The notes beneath the pieces are model-generated. The model searched no databases and was not told the origin of the DNA. It was given only the letters and a program-made list of their open reading frames with translations. DNA of 64,000 bases from Morinoia aosen (lineage: Eukaryota > Arthropoda > Malacostraca > Amphipoda > Talitridae): the NCBI GenBank assembly GCA_030386875.1, contig CM059579.1:18820484-18884483 (forward strand), given 5' to 3'. Made by a program: the position numbers and the translations under genes. This document shows, piece after piece, positions 52,575 to 63,998 of this stretch (positions within the stretch are counted from its first letter, which is position 1; each line of letters starts with the position of its first letter).

Positions 52575-53549
52575 ATGCCAAACAGAGGTGATGGGCAGGC
52601 AGCCGGAGGCAGCCATGTTTGTTTACAACCTGGTGTTGTCAAAGAGGCGGGAAAGACAAGAGATGAAAACATTTGTGGTCATTGCAAAAGTAAGTGCACC
52701 TCCCGGGGGAAGGGCAGTGACGGAATATGTTGTGATTACTGTGGTTTTTGGGTGCATGCTACATGTGATGGCATGACCCTGGAGGCCTACAGCATGTTCT
52801 GTAAGCTTGCAGAGCAAGTACCAAACATGGCCTACTATTGCTCAGTAAATGCATGCAAAGTGGTTGCGGGAGAAATATTAAAGCAACTGGGTCCTATCAA
52901 GCAGAGAGTGGAGGAGAATTCTAAAAGGATCGAGGCTCTGGAAGAGAGTGTGAAAAGACAGAGCTCAGAGATGGAAGGTATAAAAAGTGAGGTGAACTCA
53001 ACTGTGGCTGTTAAGGTTGAAGAGCAAGTTAAAGAAGTATGGGAAATTGAAAAGGACAGAGCCCTAAGGGCTAGAAACATTGTGTTAGCCAATGTTCCTG
53101 AATTGAGAGCCACGCAGGGCCAACAAAGAAAAGTGGATGATACTGAGATTGTCTGTGATCTTTTTGAAAAGGATATGGGACTGGAGCGTGGAATTTCAGA
53201 TTCCAAAATAAAGGCTGTGATGCGATTGGGAAAACGAGATGATAATAGTTCAAGGCCGAGACTTGTGAAAGTAGTACTGGATCAGGATAGCACAGTTCAA
53301 GATATAATTTGTGTGGCTCTGAATCTTGCCAGGACAGGTAATGAAGTCTTAAAAAATGTCAAAGTTTTCCGGGACATGAACAGAGGAGACAGAGCAACAA
53401 GGAAACGCCTCGTGGAGGAGGTGACGCGGAAGAATGAGGAGCTAGCCAATCAGAATGTCACAGATAGTAAGTGGATTATACGTGGAGAGGGGACTGTGAG
53501 AATTAAAGTGAATACAAACAGGCCTCGGCAGGGAGAAAATTTTCAGTAA
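52575..53549 (+). CDS. N2 ORF1 protein: PHD-like finger, coiled coil, RRM-like domain
   Basis: An intact 324-codon frame from ATG 52575. Residues about 33-95 hold a Cys/His cluster of PHD type (CGHCKSKC, CCDYCGFWVHATC). About 100-165 form a coiled coil (IEALEESVKRQ). About 170-320 resemble the L1-ORF1p-like RNA-binding fold (RARNIVLANVPE ... AVMRLGKRDD). It likely binds element RNA. It lacks the esterase found in N1, so the two elements belong to different lineages. Confidence 0.85.
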   Translation: MPNRGDGQAAGGSHVCLQPGVVKEAGKTRDENICGHCKSKCTSRGKGSDGICCDYCGFWVHATCDGMTLEAYSMFCKLAEQVPNMAYYCSVNACKVVAGEILKQLGPIKQRVEENSKRIEALEESVKRQSSEMEGIKSEVNSTVAVKVEEQVKEVWEIEKDRALRARNIVLANVPELRATQGQQRKVDDTEIVCDLFEKDMGLERGISDSKIKAVMRLGKRDDNSSRPRLVKVVLDQDSTVQDIICVALNLARTGNEVLKNVKVFRDMNRGDRATRKRLVEEVTRKNEELANQNVTDSKWIIRGEGTVRIKVNTNRPRQGENFQ

Positions 53550-56375
53550 AGACTCATACTAGTGACCCACCTAGTCTCAGGTGCCTGTACACAAATGTGG
53601 ATGGTATTGCAAACAAAGTGGAGGAATTTCATGTGTGCCTAGCTGATCTAAAACATGATATTGTGTGCCTAACAGAAACCAAATTAGGTGAGCATTTTGA
53701 CTTAGAAATATTTGATGGAAGTGTGTACACAATATATCGTAAAGACAGAGAGCTACAGGTGGCACCTGGGGGTGGTGTGGTCATACTGGTTAGAAATAAT
53801 ATTGCATCTTCCGATATCAGTGTAGCTTATTTTAATGAACATGCATATAAAGAGTGTTTGGTGTGAGATACTAGTGCAGACAAAAAAAGTGTTGCTGGGC
53901 GTGATCTATAGACCCCCAGCATCTGCAAGGGACAATAATAATTTACTGTGTGACATTGTGAGGCTGAGTGGTGAATATGATAGTGAGTCTCAGGTGCTTA
54001 TAAGTGGTGATTTTAATTTTAAAGAAATAAACTGGGAAACAAATGAAGTAACAAATTGTGGACAAGTGGTTGATGCAAGAAATTTCCTTGATAGTGTTAA
54101 TGACAGTTTTTTGTATCAGCATGTTGGCTGTGCAACACATAACATAGATGGGGATCATCCAACTGCTCTGGATCTGTTTTTTTCGAGAAGTGAACATTAT
54201 GTAGTGGATGTGGAGTGTTGCCCACCTATGGGAAGGAGTCATCATGTATTGTTGATGTTTGATTTTCTATTGGATGTGGAAGTTGCATCGGAGGATGTAA
54301 GAGGAATGAATAAATATAACTTTCATAAGGCTAACAATGAAAATATAAGGGAGCAATTGTTGGGAGTGAAGTGGATTGAACTGTTTAGAGATCGGGCAGT
54401 GGAAGAAATGTACCGGAAATTGAACAATACCCTGATAGAGATAGTTGAGAAGCACGTTCCCAAAACTCGAGGTGGATCCCATAAGAAACAACCAAGTTGG
54501 ATGACCAGAGAAGTACGAAGGGAATTAAATGCTAAGGAGAGGGCTTGGAAACGACTCAAGGTGAGAAGGACACCTCGTAGAGTTGAAGAATACCGCCAAG
54601 CGAGGAATAACGCAACGGAAGCAGTAAGGCGAGCTAAGGGAGACTTCACCAGGAAGATATGTGAGGACATAAAACAGAATCCCAAGCAATTCTGGGGATA
54701 TGTGAGAGGCAAAACGTCATTGAAGGAAAAAGTGCTTAAAGTGAGGAATGAAGAGGGACAAATTACAGAGACAGACTATGAGACTGCAAATGAAATTAAT
54801 AAAGCATTCCAAAGTGTATTTCTGGTGGAAGATTTACAAGATGTGCCGAATTTTCATGTGAAATATAATGGCAAAAAAATTAAAGATAAAGATGTGAATA
54901 TAAAAGAGGTTGAGAACCTATTGAGAGAACTTAATGGAGACAAAGCCATGGGACCAGATGGTTTGCATCCAAGACTTTTAAAGGAATGTGCACGGGAACT
55001 CGCTATACCAGTAACATTACTGATAAGGAAATCCTTGGACTCGGGCATGGTGCCTTTGATGTGGTTGTTGGCTGCAGTGTGCCCAATCTATTAAAAGGGA
55101 AGTAAATTTGATCCTCTCAACTACAGGCCAGTATCTCTGACATGTGTTTTGTGCAAGATCTGTGAAAAATTGATTCGCAGTGCACTTGTAGACCATTTGG
55201 AGGTCAACAACTTAGTTACAGATTGTCAGCATGGTTTTAGGAGTAAAAGAAGCACATTGACCAACTTGCTGGCATACATGGAGGATATGACTAGGGCTAC
55301 AGACCAGCAAATACCAGTTGACGTCAACTACATGGACTGTCGCAAGCCATTTGACACTGTGCCACATGCTAGGTTGTTGAGGAAGCTGGAAGCGTATGGA
55401 GTGAAGGGAAAAACCTTGAGATGGATCAGAGCCTTTCTGACTGGCAGGGAGCAGTACGTTGAGATAAGAGGAACAAAGTCAGATAAAATGAGAGTGTCAT
55501 CAGGAGTCCCTCAAGGGTCAGTACTAGGGCCGGTGCTTTTCCTCATCTACATAAACAATCTAGTGAATGAATTGGAGTGCTCAGCCCTCCTTTTTGCAGA
55601 TGACGCAAAGATCTTCAAAGAGATTGCAACAAAAGACGATGTTCTTGCCTTGCAGAGGGACCTCATTAGATTGCAAGAGTGGAGCAGGAAGTGGCTACTG
55701 GATTTTAATCCCAACAAGTGTGTTACCATGCATATAGGCTATCGTAACCCGGGACATACTTATAACCTCGGAGGAAAACAACTTAAGACGTCGGACCTGG
55801 AGAAAGACCTTGGAGTTTATATATCATCAGATCTCAAGCCGGGACATCATGTTGGAAGTGTGGCAGCTAAGGGAAATAAAATGGTTGGACTTATAAAGAT
55901 AAATTTTCAAAATTTGGATATGGAAAGTGGTAAAACTCTGTATTGTTCATTGGTGAGACCACATCTCAAATATGCAGAGCAAAGCTGGTCACCTTATTAC
56001 AGGAGAGACATTCAAGAGCTGGAAAAGGTGCGAAGGAGAATGATCAGAATTATACCAGAACTGAGGACTGTGAGCTACTTGGAGAGATGCAGACGACTGG
56101 GGCTTACGACACTGGAAAAGAGAAGGAAGAGAGGGGATTTAATAGAAACCTACAAGATTTTGAATGGCATGGAGAATGTTGACTACAAATTGTTCTTTGA
56201 GTACAGTGATGCTGTGACAAGGTCCAACTCAAAAAAGCTTAAGAAGAGAGGTCACTGGAGAACCATAGCCAGAGCAAATTCATTCAGTGTAAGGGTTATA
56301 AACGACTGGAACTCTCTCCCGGAGGATGTAGTGACTGCTGGGACCATTGGTGCCTTCAAGGCCAGACTGGACTAA
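53550..56375 (+). pseudogene. N2 ORF2: endonuclease and reverse transcriptase, broken
   Basis: The frame starts right after the ORF1 stop. Endonuclease motifs are LYTNVDGI, VCLTETKL, ISGDFNF and ALDLFF; the last block reads SHH (54237-54245) where SDH is standard. RT motifs are GPDGLHPRLL, NYRPVSLTC, GFRSKRST, SGVPQGSVLGP and FADD (55593-55604). A frameshift lies near 53862 and a TAA at 55092-55094 interrupts the frame, with the same frame continuing at once after it. The C-terminus (WNSLPEDVV) is typical of CR1/jockey relatives. Confidence 0.88.
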
Positions 56376-56585
56376 TGTGCCTGGTCCATGAATGATTGAG
56401 GGAGGTACTGATTTGCCTCACAAACAAGTCTTGACTCTTGAAAAGTCCGTTGTATGTGTTTGAGAAGCAAGTGAGGGATTATTTTAGAGAAAGTGTTTGG
56501 ATTTCACACAATTGTTAGATGAAGAGATGGGAGCCCTATAAGACAAAGTCTTAACCTCCCATGCTTTTGAACTAGGTAAGTTGAA

Positions 56586-56989
56586 CTCAATCTCCTCATC
56601 CATTCCACTAGCACCTCCTTTCCTACAACCAGTCCTATTTCTTGCCATTCTCAAATAAAGACTTCTATCTCAGTACAAATTTCACAGGCAGAAGAAGTCT
56701 GCACTCACCAAATCTACTGAAAATCAAGTTATCAAACAAAAAGAAACAAAAACGTTACCTAATACTCTCATAGTCACTCTTTACAATGTCACACACTATA
56801 CTCTTTATATGCAAAGAAAGCTTACCAGTCAAAACACCTCAGTCAAAAAATTGCAAGTCACCACACCAATGCTCAGTCTCAACTCTCACGCAACAAAAAA
56901 CTACTCTCACGAGCACTCCATACAAAGTCACACACTGTACACACGTGAATATACAAACTATACCAGTTTTTCAGCAACTTCACTTTAAT
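56586..56989. other. Unassigned stretch between two retroelements
   Basis: Pyrimidine/A-rich sequence with one AATAAA near 56654; no recognised feature. Confidence 0.5.
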
Positions 56990-57962
56990 TCACCACACTT
57001 GAAGTTGAACTTGAAATTGAGGGCCGACAGTGTCGGGGCCTTTGTAATGGCCTACAATTCCCTCCACAATTTTCACACAAGAGTTCAGCGCCTGATACCA
57101 GACTTGTCCACTAAACTACTCAGGATCTACCAATCCTTGTCACAAGCTGCCATTGGATGGCATCACTGGGATAGCCAGTGTGTCAAAACACTATCCCCAG
57201 GCATATTGGGTCATTACTGACCATTCTACCTGACTGGCTCATTCCAGTCACTGTCTTTTACTCCAGGCACGCACAAGAAACATTTTCATAGCTTCAATGA
57301 TATTCAAATTACACTCCTGATCCAATCCAGCAAGACAGCTCATACCACAATCATCTTCAGCACATCTGGCATACCACTCATTCTCTCCATACTGCTCAAG
57401 CACCACAGTCATAAAACTTTCTCTCTCTTGCTCATACTTACTACATTCCAGCACAAAATGCTCAATTGTTTCTTCCACTCCACTAATACACTGTTGACAT
57501 AATCTGTTATTATTCTCATTCCACCTCCTTGTACGTCTGTTCAAACTCAATGACTTACATCTCATAGCAAACAAGAGTTGACTTCCAAAACTACCATCAT
57601 AGAACATCTCAAACTTAAGCGCTTCTTTTTTCATATACCAGTCAAGTGTAGGCTTCCGCATCATGCTAAGCCTCCACTTATTCAATCCATACTCTTTTGT
57701 TTGCCTTTCAATCTCTTTCTTCCACCTCTTGCAGTCCCACTCAGGCCCTACACCTCCAGGATTTATTAAACTCCAGTCATCCACAGGTCTCCCAATTCTA
57801 ACATGAATAATCTTTTGCATACTAAGCTTCCTTGCATGCCCCCAACACACTTTCTCCCAATAGCTTACACTCAGATTCCATTCAAAAATCGCTTTACCCA
57901 TCTGCTATTCTGCATTCTTTCAATTCTCACCTTATAATTCAGCATCGCTTTCATCATTCATT
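56990..57962 (-). mobile_element. 5'-truncated N1 retrotransposon (copy C)
   Basis: Matches copy B from the TTCAAG-type tail through the 3' untranslated region into ORF2, and stops abruptly near 57962, inside the segment equivalent to about 48465 of copy B. The retained ORF2 portion (57248-57901) is one open frame of 217 codons, better preserved than in copy B. Abrupt 5' truncation is normal for target-primed reverse transcription. Confidence 0.88.
57248..57901 (-). pseudogene. N1 copy C: ORF2 C-terminal fragment
   Basis: 217 codons, open, with WEKVCWGHARKLSMQK, GRPVDDW, RWKKEIERQTKEYG and the CQQC ... HFVLEC zinc knuckle. No RT catalytic core remains, so no activity is expected. Confidence 0.85.
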
Positions 57963-60900
57963 CCCGAGGAGGTGCGAGCACGGTAGAATAAGGATGACTT
58001 TTTCATCCGAGAGTACAGAATGTTGACTCTCTGTAGTTTTGAAGGTAATTAGTAACTACACTGTTATGATTTTCTATCTATATTCTCTCAGCTACTTATA
58101 AGAGAACGACCTTACTTACTTATTAAACAAGTAAATTTTTCAACTTCTGCACGGCTTAGTATGACTAATTTTTGTTATTGATAAGCTAGTTTCACAGCGT
58201 TAAAAATGTGGAGAAACAGCAATGCAGGACGTTGGGGAATGTGGAAAACCCTGTTTACACTGGTATACATTTTGTCGCAGGCTCACGTATACATCTCATG
58301 TGGCACCTTACAGAGCCCTGAGCGTTTACACTAGACATTGGGCGAGCGCACCGTGGTGCACGCTGCTCAATTTCTCAAAACCATTCAGTGCGTCATTAAC
58401 CGCTATTAGAGGTGGATTGCCGCCGCTTGCCTAAATATTGTTGCTGCATCATAGGTTATGTAATCTGTTAATAAATTCGTTCATTTTCATTTAAATATAA
58501 CTGAACGTACTCTCCTTCATTTTACGATCTTTATATTTGCAGCTTGTAGTCAATCACAGGCATTAATGGGCTCTATACGATTCAATAAAGTGCAACGTAA
58601 CTTCTCGGGGCAAAGTTACGTCAGCCATGATGGATGAGCAAAGGGCAGTACTCCACCTCATGATTGCTAATTGCACTCTGTTAGGATTGGTGGGTATGCT
58701 AGTTAAGTTTGGATCTGGCCGTGGGGTATAGCCAGTCCTAAACAACCTCGATAAGCATCCGAGAGAAAATCGTGAGAAGGATAATAAGGCACTTTGGACT
58801 CAGCTTTTGGGGTATGTATTTGGAAGGAAGCCGGAGAGGACCGCCGAGTCTTGAACCAACGATGAACTTGTAGCATACCGCTACATAAGCGTAAAAATTA
58901 GAAATTTGCCATTCGTACTAAAATAAATTAATTAGTAGCATTAAAAATCTTACTCTAATTTATTATTAATTATTTTCTACTCATAATTCGTAATCATTGA
59001 AGTTTTTGTGTAAATACATGAGACGATAAAATAACAGTTTACATTATTCGAGAGAGAAGCCCTCTGGTGGCAACACTGCGCAGTTGCGCGTCTCTTATTT
59101 CAAAAAGCCACTCTTACTTTGGCGTCCTACTTTGGCGGTGTTACAGCAAATTCTCGTGAGTTTAAGTGTGTTAGAAAATAATCGTGTTCTTGCTTCGTTC
59201 TCGTGAGTAATCAGCGTTAGAAATAATCGTGTTCTTTCTTCGTGTTCAGTGAATATTAATAAGTGACAGTGCAGTGTTATTAAGTTACGTAGTTATGCGC
59301 GGGAATATTGATGTAGCATGTTTCTCATTCAGTGTTTTGTTTTGTTCTCAACATGACTTAGCGTAAAATATTGCGTCAGATGTGCATTGCATTTCCGTGT
59401 CATGAATTTATTATCAAAGCATAATCATGTTCGTTCTTTTTTCTTTACGATAATCTACTAATCTACGATAATCTCTGCTCGGAACGAACGCGGCTGAAAT
59501 TTGCCGGCGTTCGTTGTCGATAGCGTCTTTGTGTCATGGCGGAACCTCACACCGTCGTCCCTTGTCACTACTCTGTGACTATAAATACCATAGGCATGTG
59601 TTATAGTAGCATTTACTCTTTTTTTTACAAACTGACTTGCAGTAGTTTAAATTACGAAAAGTATTCATGCCTATGCTTGATAAATTTTGGAATTTCATTT
59701 CTTAATTCCATATCCTTGCAAACCTTGACGTAAACGCCTTATTTCAATAGAGAAACATTTCAATAAAATTTAATTTAACTCATCGCATTCTTGTGACAAA
59801 ACACCCACTACTATCTGCCTATCTTAAGTGTGTGCAAATTGCTGGTGGCTCTGGCTGAGGCCGACGCGTATAGTCGCCGGCTAAATCGCCACACGGAACT
59901 TCATGCTTTCGTGTTTTCTTTCTTCGCGTATTTTCCGCCTGTGAAATCAACGCTTAGGTTTTTTCCTTTTCCTTTTATCATTGGGGATATATATATATAT
60001 TATTCCTTAATTCCTTTATTATTGCAAATGATCTACCAGGATTTTTTAGTAGGATTTATATCCTCAAAATTTTAGGATTTTTATGTTTTTTTTACTGCTT
60101 TCAAAAGTGCAGTCACTTGATATTTTTACGATATTCCGTAAATCTCGTGTTTACTTGCCCGTAGTCTCTGTAAGGAATCACGATCTTTATTCTTGGAAGT
60201 TCTTAAACCTAATACTCAGATTTTTAAAGCCAGAGGCATTAGTGATTAAACAATTTATTTATTGATTAAAATCTGTCAACCAAAAATCTGTCCTATCTCT
60301 TTTGAGTTTGCCAAAAGTGAGAATCCTAAAGTAGCTGGAGTCGAAACTGTAGGAGTTTCTCGGATTTCTCCGTGTGGGAAGAGTTGTCATTATATATTGG
60401 ATTGTCAGTGGTAGAATGTCTTGATGTCTCTCCTGGAACGTCTCATCCAGAGTCTTGGACTCCTGTGCAGGACCTCTACATCATCGCCATACACATAACA
60501 CTCACAGTTTTGAATCTCCCTGGGTTTCCTGAGTGCCATGCTAAATGCTATTCGCACATAAGCTGTGACTAAACTTGCCCCTACTAATATGAGCAAGTAA
60601 CTTAACCTGCTCCTGCTAATGTGCTAATGTGCTAATGTGCCGACTTGATTCTGCTCACATGAGCCGGATTTAACTTGCTCACTCACACCCCACCTTATTT
60701 TGGAGTCATTAGTTATACCTGAACTTCGTCACTGACCCTCACTCAATTATCTCAAATTGCCTAATTCAACTTCCCAAATACAACTCACTCACCCTGCCTA
60801 CTCCATCGCGTGCCGGCCTTCGTCAACGCCAGCCTGGTCCTCCGGCAAGGATTGCCCACCTAGACAAGCTCTCCGAGATCAAGATCCAAACCAGTTTTCC

Positions 60901-61356
60901 TGGTTTCCTCTTCCAATAAACTCCACCAATTGGAAACGAGCTGAGTCCAAAACCGTTTTTCATTATCCCTCTCATAATTTTCCCAGATCACTATCGAGAA
61001 TTGTTCGGTCAGAGTCAAAAACCCGACAAACTTGGCTAGAAGAGGGTTTGCAGTCCGGGCAGTCGGAAGGCTCCTGGAGAAGTGCTGGAGTCGACCGTGT
61101 GTGTGAGTGTGGTTTGCAAATGATGTAGGGGCCAATATGTCGACTTTGAGGAAAACGTGACGTTGTGAGTGATCGATTTTGATTGAGTTGAGGCCAGGCA
61201 GGGCGGCTCAAGTTGAGGCAATTCTTAGGTGAGTTAAGTAGCATTAAAGCCCAAACAAGCTAGACCAAAAAATGAGGCCCGAAGCCAGGTAAATTCTGAT
61301 TAAGTCACGTCCAGTTAAGGTCGGGCCAGTTCCGGTCAGTTAAGTTTATTATAGAT
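57963..61356. other. Intergenic region, few recognisable features
   Basis: AT-rich with a GC-richer patch at 59090-59540. There an approximately 50-bp block with 'ttagaaaataatcgtgttctt' is duplicated in tandem (about 59168 and 59218). A Kozak-like CATGGCGG with a 65-codon frame starts at 59536; it could be the first exon of an unidentified gene but matches nothing I know. A minus-strand frame at 60405-60596 is also unrecognised. An (AT)n run lies near 59987. Confidence 0.45.
58800..58890 (-). repeat. Possible tRNA-derived SINE head
   Basis: On the minus strand TATGTAGCGGTATGCTAC (A-box-like) precedes GGTTCAAGACTCGG (B-box-like) by about 30 nt. Termini are not defined. Confidence 0.4.
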
Positions 61357-61743
61357 TGGGTACCCCTACACTAGAGCACAGCAAGGGTTCCACATAGACA
61401 TAGACACAACATAGTAATAGACATCAAGTTAGGTAAAATAGTTTACTCACCTCTTGGATACCTTACAACATAGATACTCAGATACCAGAATGTGGTTAGC
61501 GAGAGCAGAGCGGAGATAGAAAGGAATATATATAGAATAGGGTAGCATAGAATTAGTACATTAGTTTAGAAATTAAGAAGTTAGATACCAACCACAGTAG
61601 GTAATATTATGTACACACTCGGTCAACATTTACTTGTTGTTGAACCCGAGGCCAATCGCAGACTGACTCGCGAGTGTTGCCCTATCGAGCGTTGCCAACT
61701 TTCGGTCTCTCTAACTAGAACTTACAGTACTCGCTATATTACA
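61357..61743 (-). repeat. Probable 3' LTR of the second Ty3/Gypsy element
   Basis: On the minus strand it starts TGTAATATAGCG directly after a clean polypurine tract (61756-61744, AAGGAGGGAGGGG). A TATA-like CTATATATATTCC lies near 61550. The far end, ...GGGTACCCA at 61357, is my best guess from the CA dinucleotide and is not confirmed by a second LTR. Confidence 0.55.
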
Positions 61744-61808
61744 CCCCTCCCTCCTTAATTAGAAACCCCTCCCTGTATCCCCAGTCCCCTTATTCAATAT
61801 AGTCAATC

Positions 61809-63998
61809 CTAAAGGTCCATTCTCACCGCAGGCTTCCGAGCCCGGGTAGACCTGCGTGAGATGCTAGCACTTGGAGGCTCGTTCAGCCTAGCCTCCTGGG
61901 TGGGAATCGGGTACTCAGGTGTTTCGGAGTCAGGTTCATTGGTCGGAGGTGGTGGGTATGAATTTTGAGCAGGTTGTGGAAACACGAGGGTTTCCTCCGT
62001 AGGTTGTTCCAAGGGTTCAGGGATGGTGTTCGAGCAGGTAATAACTTGGTCCTGGTGTCGACGAACGACCTCTCCCCCCTTCAGTTGGCACTTGTAGGAT
62101 ACCGGGCCTGTTTTCTCAATGGTGGTAGCAGGGGTCCATTTTGGGGAACCCGGCGTGTATTGACGGACCATCACAGGAGACTCCGGCGGAATATCAACCG
62201 CGCGAGACCCTGGGTGGTATCTTTTCTGAGCGTCCTGGCATTGAGCAACTTTGGACGCGATTGCTTCTGACGGCCAAAGCAGATCAAGACGAGAGCGAAC
62301 TTTTCTGCCTAACATCAGTTCGGCGGGCGTAACACCTGTTGTCGTGTGGGGTGTCAGCCGATAGTTGAACAGAAACCTGTCTAGTGCTAGGCGTAGGGGT
62401 TCCGTTGACTTTCGTATATTCTTCTTGAAAGTTTGTACCATGCGCTCTGCCAGTCCATTAGTTGAAGGGTGGTATGGTGCGCTCGTAATATGTCGCATAC
62501 CACATGCCTTCACAAATTCTTGGAACTCGGCCGATGTGAAACACGTTGCATTGTCAGAAACAATTGTTACTGGAAATCCAAATGTCGCAAAAGTGTGTTT
62601 CAGGCACGAGATCGTTTCGCTAGAGGTTGTAGTAGATGTGGGAAAAATTTCAACCCACTTAGAGTGTGCATCCACGATCACTAGATAGTATTTTCCATCC
62701 ATTGGGCCCGCGTAGTCAATGTGTATGCGATGCCAAGGCTTCGCAGGCCATTCCCACGGATGGAGTTCAGCTTTCGTTGGTGCAGCTCGAGTGCTCAGGC
62801 ACTCGCTGCATGACTTAGTCGTTTCTTCTAGATCTTTGTCCAGCAGCGGCCACCATACATAGCTGCGAGCTAACTCCTTCATCCTGGATGATCCAGCTTG
62901 GCCAGAGTGCAGTTCGTCCACAATGGCTTGTCTGAGAGCTTGGGGTACAATAATTCTTGCTCCCCAGAGCACACAGCCATTTTGTGTGGACAATTCGTCT
63001 CGCCTCCTAGTATACGGAGCGAGATCGGGGTCACCAATTACCGTCGAAGGCCAGCCTACTTGGCAGTATTTGTACACCTTTGAAAGTACTGGGTCCCTTA
63101 GGGTGCCGTCGCGGATGTGGGTGCTGGTGACTGGAGCTGACTCGAGGAAATTCACTAAGGACGTCCATTCCGCAGGAATAGGTGTGGCTTCCTCGGGAGT
63201 TGTCAAAGGTAGACGACTGAGAGCATCAGCTGTGCCCAACAGCACGCCGGACCGGTGACGCAAGGTGAACTTGTAGGACTGCAGTAGTAAAGCCCACCTT
63301 TGAATGCGCCCGGATGCCATCGGAGGAATGCTTCTACCCGGATCAAATAGTCCTAACAAAGGTTTGTGGTCCGTAACCACAGTGAAATCCTGTCCCCACA
63401 GGTAGCAATGAAATTTTCGAAGTGCGAACACCATAGCTAGGGCTTCTTTCTCAGTTTGAGAGTAGTTGCGTTCTGTTGCTGTTAGAGTTCGGGAGGCAAA
63501 ATAGGCGGGGCGTTCAATCCCATCAATAAGGTGACACAGCACCGCTCCCACACCATACGCACTACTGTCAGCCACTACCACTATGGGTTTCTGAGGGTCA
63601 AAGTGGACTAGAGTCTGAGAGTCCAGGAGGGCTTGTTTAGATTTCTGGAAGGCTCTCTCCTGACTTGCATCCCATTTCCAAGGGGTTTTGTCTCTCAGTA
63701 AGGTATTTAGGGGCTCCAGCATAGTTGCAGATGATTTTAGAAATTTCCTATAGAAATTTAGCAGCCCAAGGTAGGCTCTCAGTTGAGTTACATTAGTAGG
63801 AGCTGGTGCATTCTGGATTGCTGCTACCTTCTCTGCAGTGGGGTGCAACCCATCCTTGTCAATTTGGTATCCAAAGTAGGATACCTGTGGCACTCCAATT
63901 TGGCATTTATCCATTTTCAGTTTTAGTCCTGCCTCCTGTAGTTTAGATAAGACTTGATAGAGACGCTTGTTGTGCTCTTGCTCATTAGTGGCACTCAC
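61809..63998 (-). CDS. pol: Pol polyprotein, partial (RT end, RNase H, integrase)
   Basis: A 729-codon open frame runs off the window edge. Order from the N-terminus: end of RT and connection (FGYQIDKDGLHPTAEKV, LGLLNFYRKFLKS), RNase H (VVADSSAYGVGAVL, TEKEALAMVFAL, VTDHKPLLGL), then integrase with WHRIHIDYAG, VSDNATCF and NGLAERMVQ supplying the D, D, E residues. The zinc motif reads LHSGQAG, with Gln at the second His position, while the Cys pair CSECL is intact. The C-terminal tail is Pro/Ser/Thr-rich and ends SRRSTRARKPAVRMDL. The RT active site is outside the window. Confidence 0.92.
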   Translation of the reverse strand: MSATNEQEHNKRLYQVLSKLQEAGLKLKMDKCQIGVPQVSYFGYQIDKDGLHPTAEKVAAIQNAPAPTNVTQLRAYLGLLNFYRKFLKSSATMLEPLNTLLRDKTPWKWDASQERAFQKSKQALLDSQTLVHFDPQKPIVVVADSSAYGVGAVLCHLIDGIERPAYFASRTLTATERNYSQTEKEALAMVFALRKFHCYLWGQDFTVVTDHKPLLGLFDPGRSIPPMASGRIQRWALLLQSYKFTLRHRSGVLLGTADALSRLPLTTPEEATPIPAEWTSLVNFLESAPVTSTHIRDGTLRDPVLSKVYKYCQVGWPSTVIGDPDLAPYTRRRDELSTQNGCVLWGARIIVPQALRQAIVDELHSGQAGSSRMKELARSYVWWPLLDKDLEETTKSCSECLSTRAAPTKAELHPWEWPAKPWHRIHIDYAGPMDGKYYLVIVDAHSKWVEIFPTSTTTSSETISCLKHTFATFGFPVTIVSDNATCFTSAEFQEFVKACGMRHITSAPYHPSTNGLAERMVQTFKKNIRKSTEPLRLALDRFLFNYRLTPHTTTGVTPAELMLGRKVRSRLDLLWPSEAIASKVAQCQDAQKRYHPGSRAVDIPPESPVMVRQYTPGSPKWTPATTIEKTGPVSYKCQLKGGEVVRRHQDQVITCSNTIPEPLEQPTEETLVFPQPAQNSYPPPPTNEPDSETPEYPIPTQEARLNEPPSASISRRSTRARKPAVRMDL

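Larger units (their letters stand above)
52540..56585 (+). mobile_element. CR1-like non-LTR retrotransposon (family N2)
   Basis: Contains ORF1 (52575-53549) and ORF2 (53550-56375), then about 200 nt of 3' region. It lies head to head with N1 copy B; the two ORF1 starts are under 50 bp apart. The exact ends were not found. It is inactive, with one frameshift and one nonsense codon in ORF2. Confidence 0.85.
61357..63998 (-). mobile_element. Second Ty3/Gypsy element, cut by the window edge
   Basis: On the minus strand it holds the pol C-terminal part, a short untranslated stretch, a polypurine tract (61756-61744) and a probable 3' LTR (61743-61357). Its pol sequence, its integrase motifs and the lack of an OTU-like insert separate it from the element at 1-6740. 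The rest (gag, protease, most of RT, 5' LTR) lies past 64000. Confidence 0.88.

Noticed and set aside
48081..53206. Many + and - strand frames opposite the retrotransposon ORFs
   Set aside because: They are shadows of the N1 and N2 coding strands, rich in Ser, Leu, His or Phe, without domains.
59536..59733. Kozak-like ATG with a 65-codon frame as a first exon
   Set aside because: Plausible start context, but the product is unrecognised and no following exon is seen.
60405..60596. Minus-strand 63-codon frame
   Set aside because: No recognisable family; composition alone does not support a gene.
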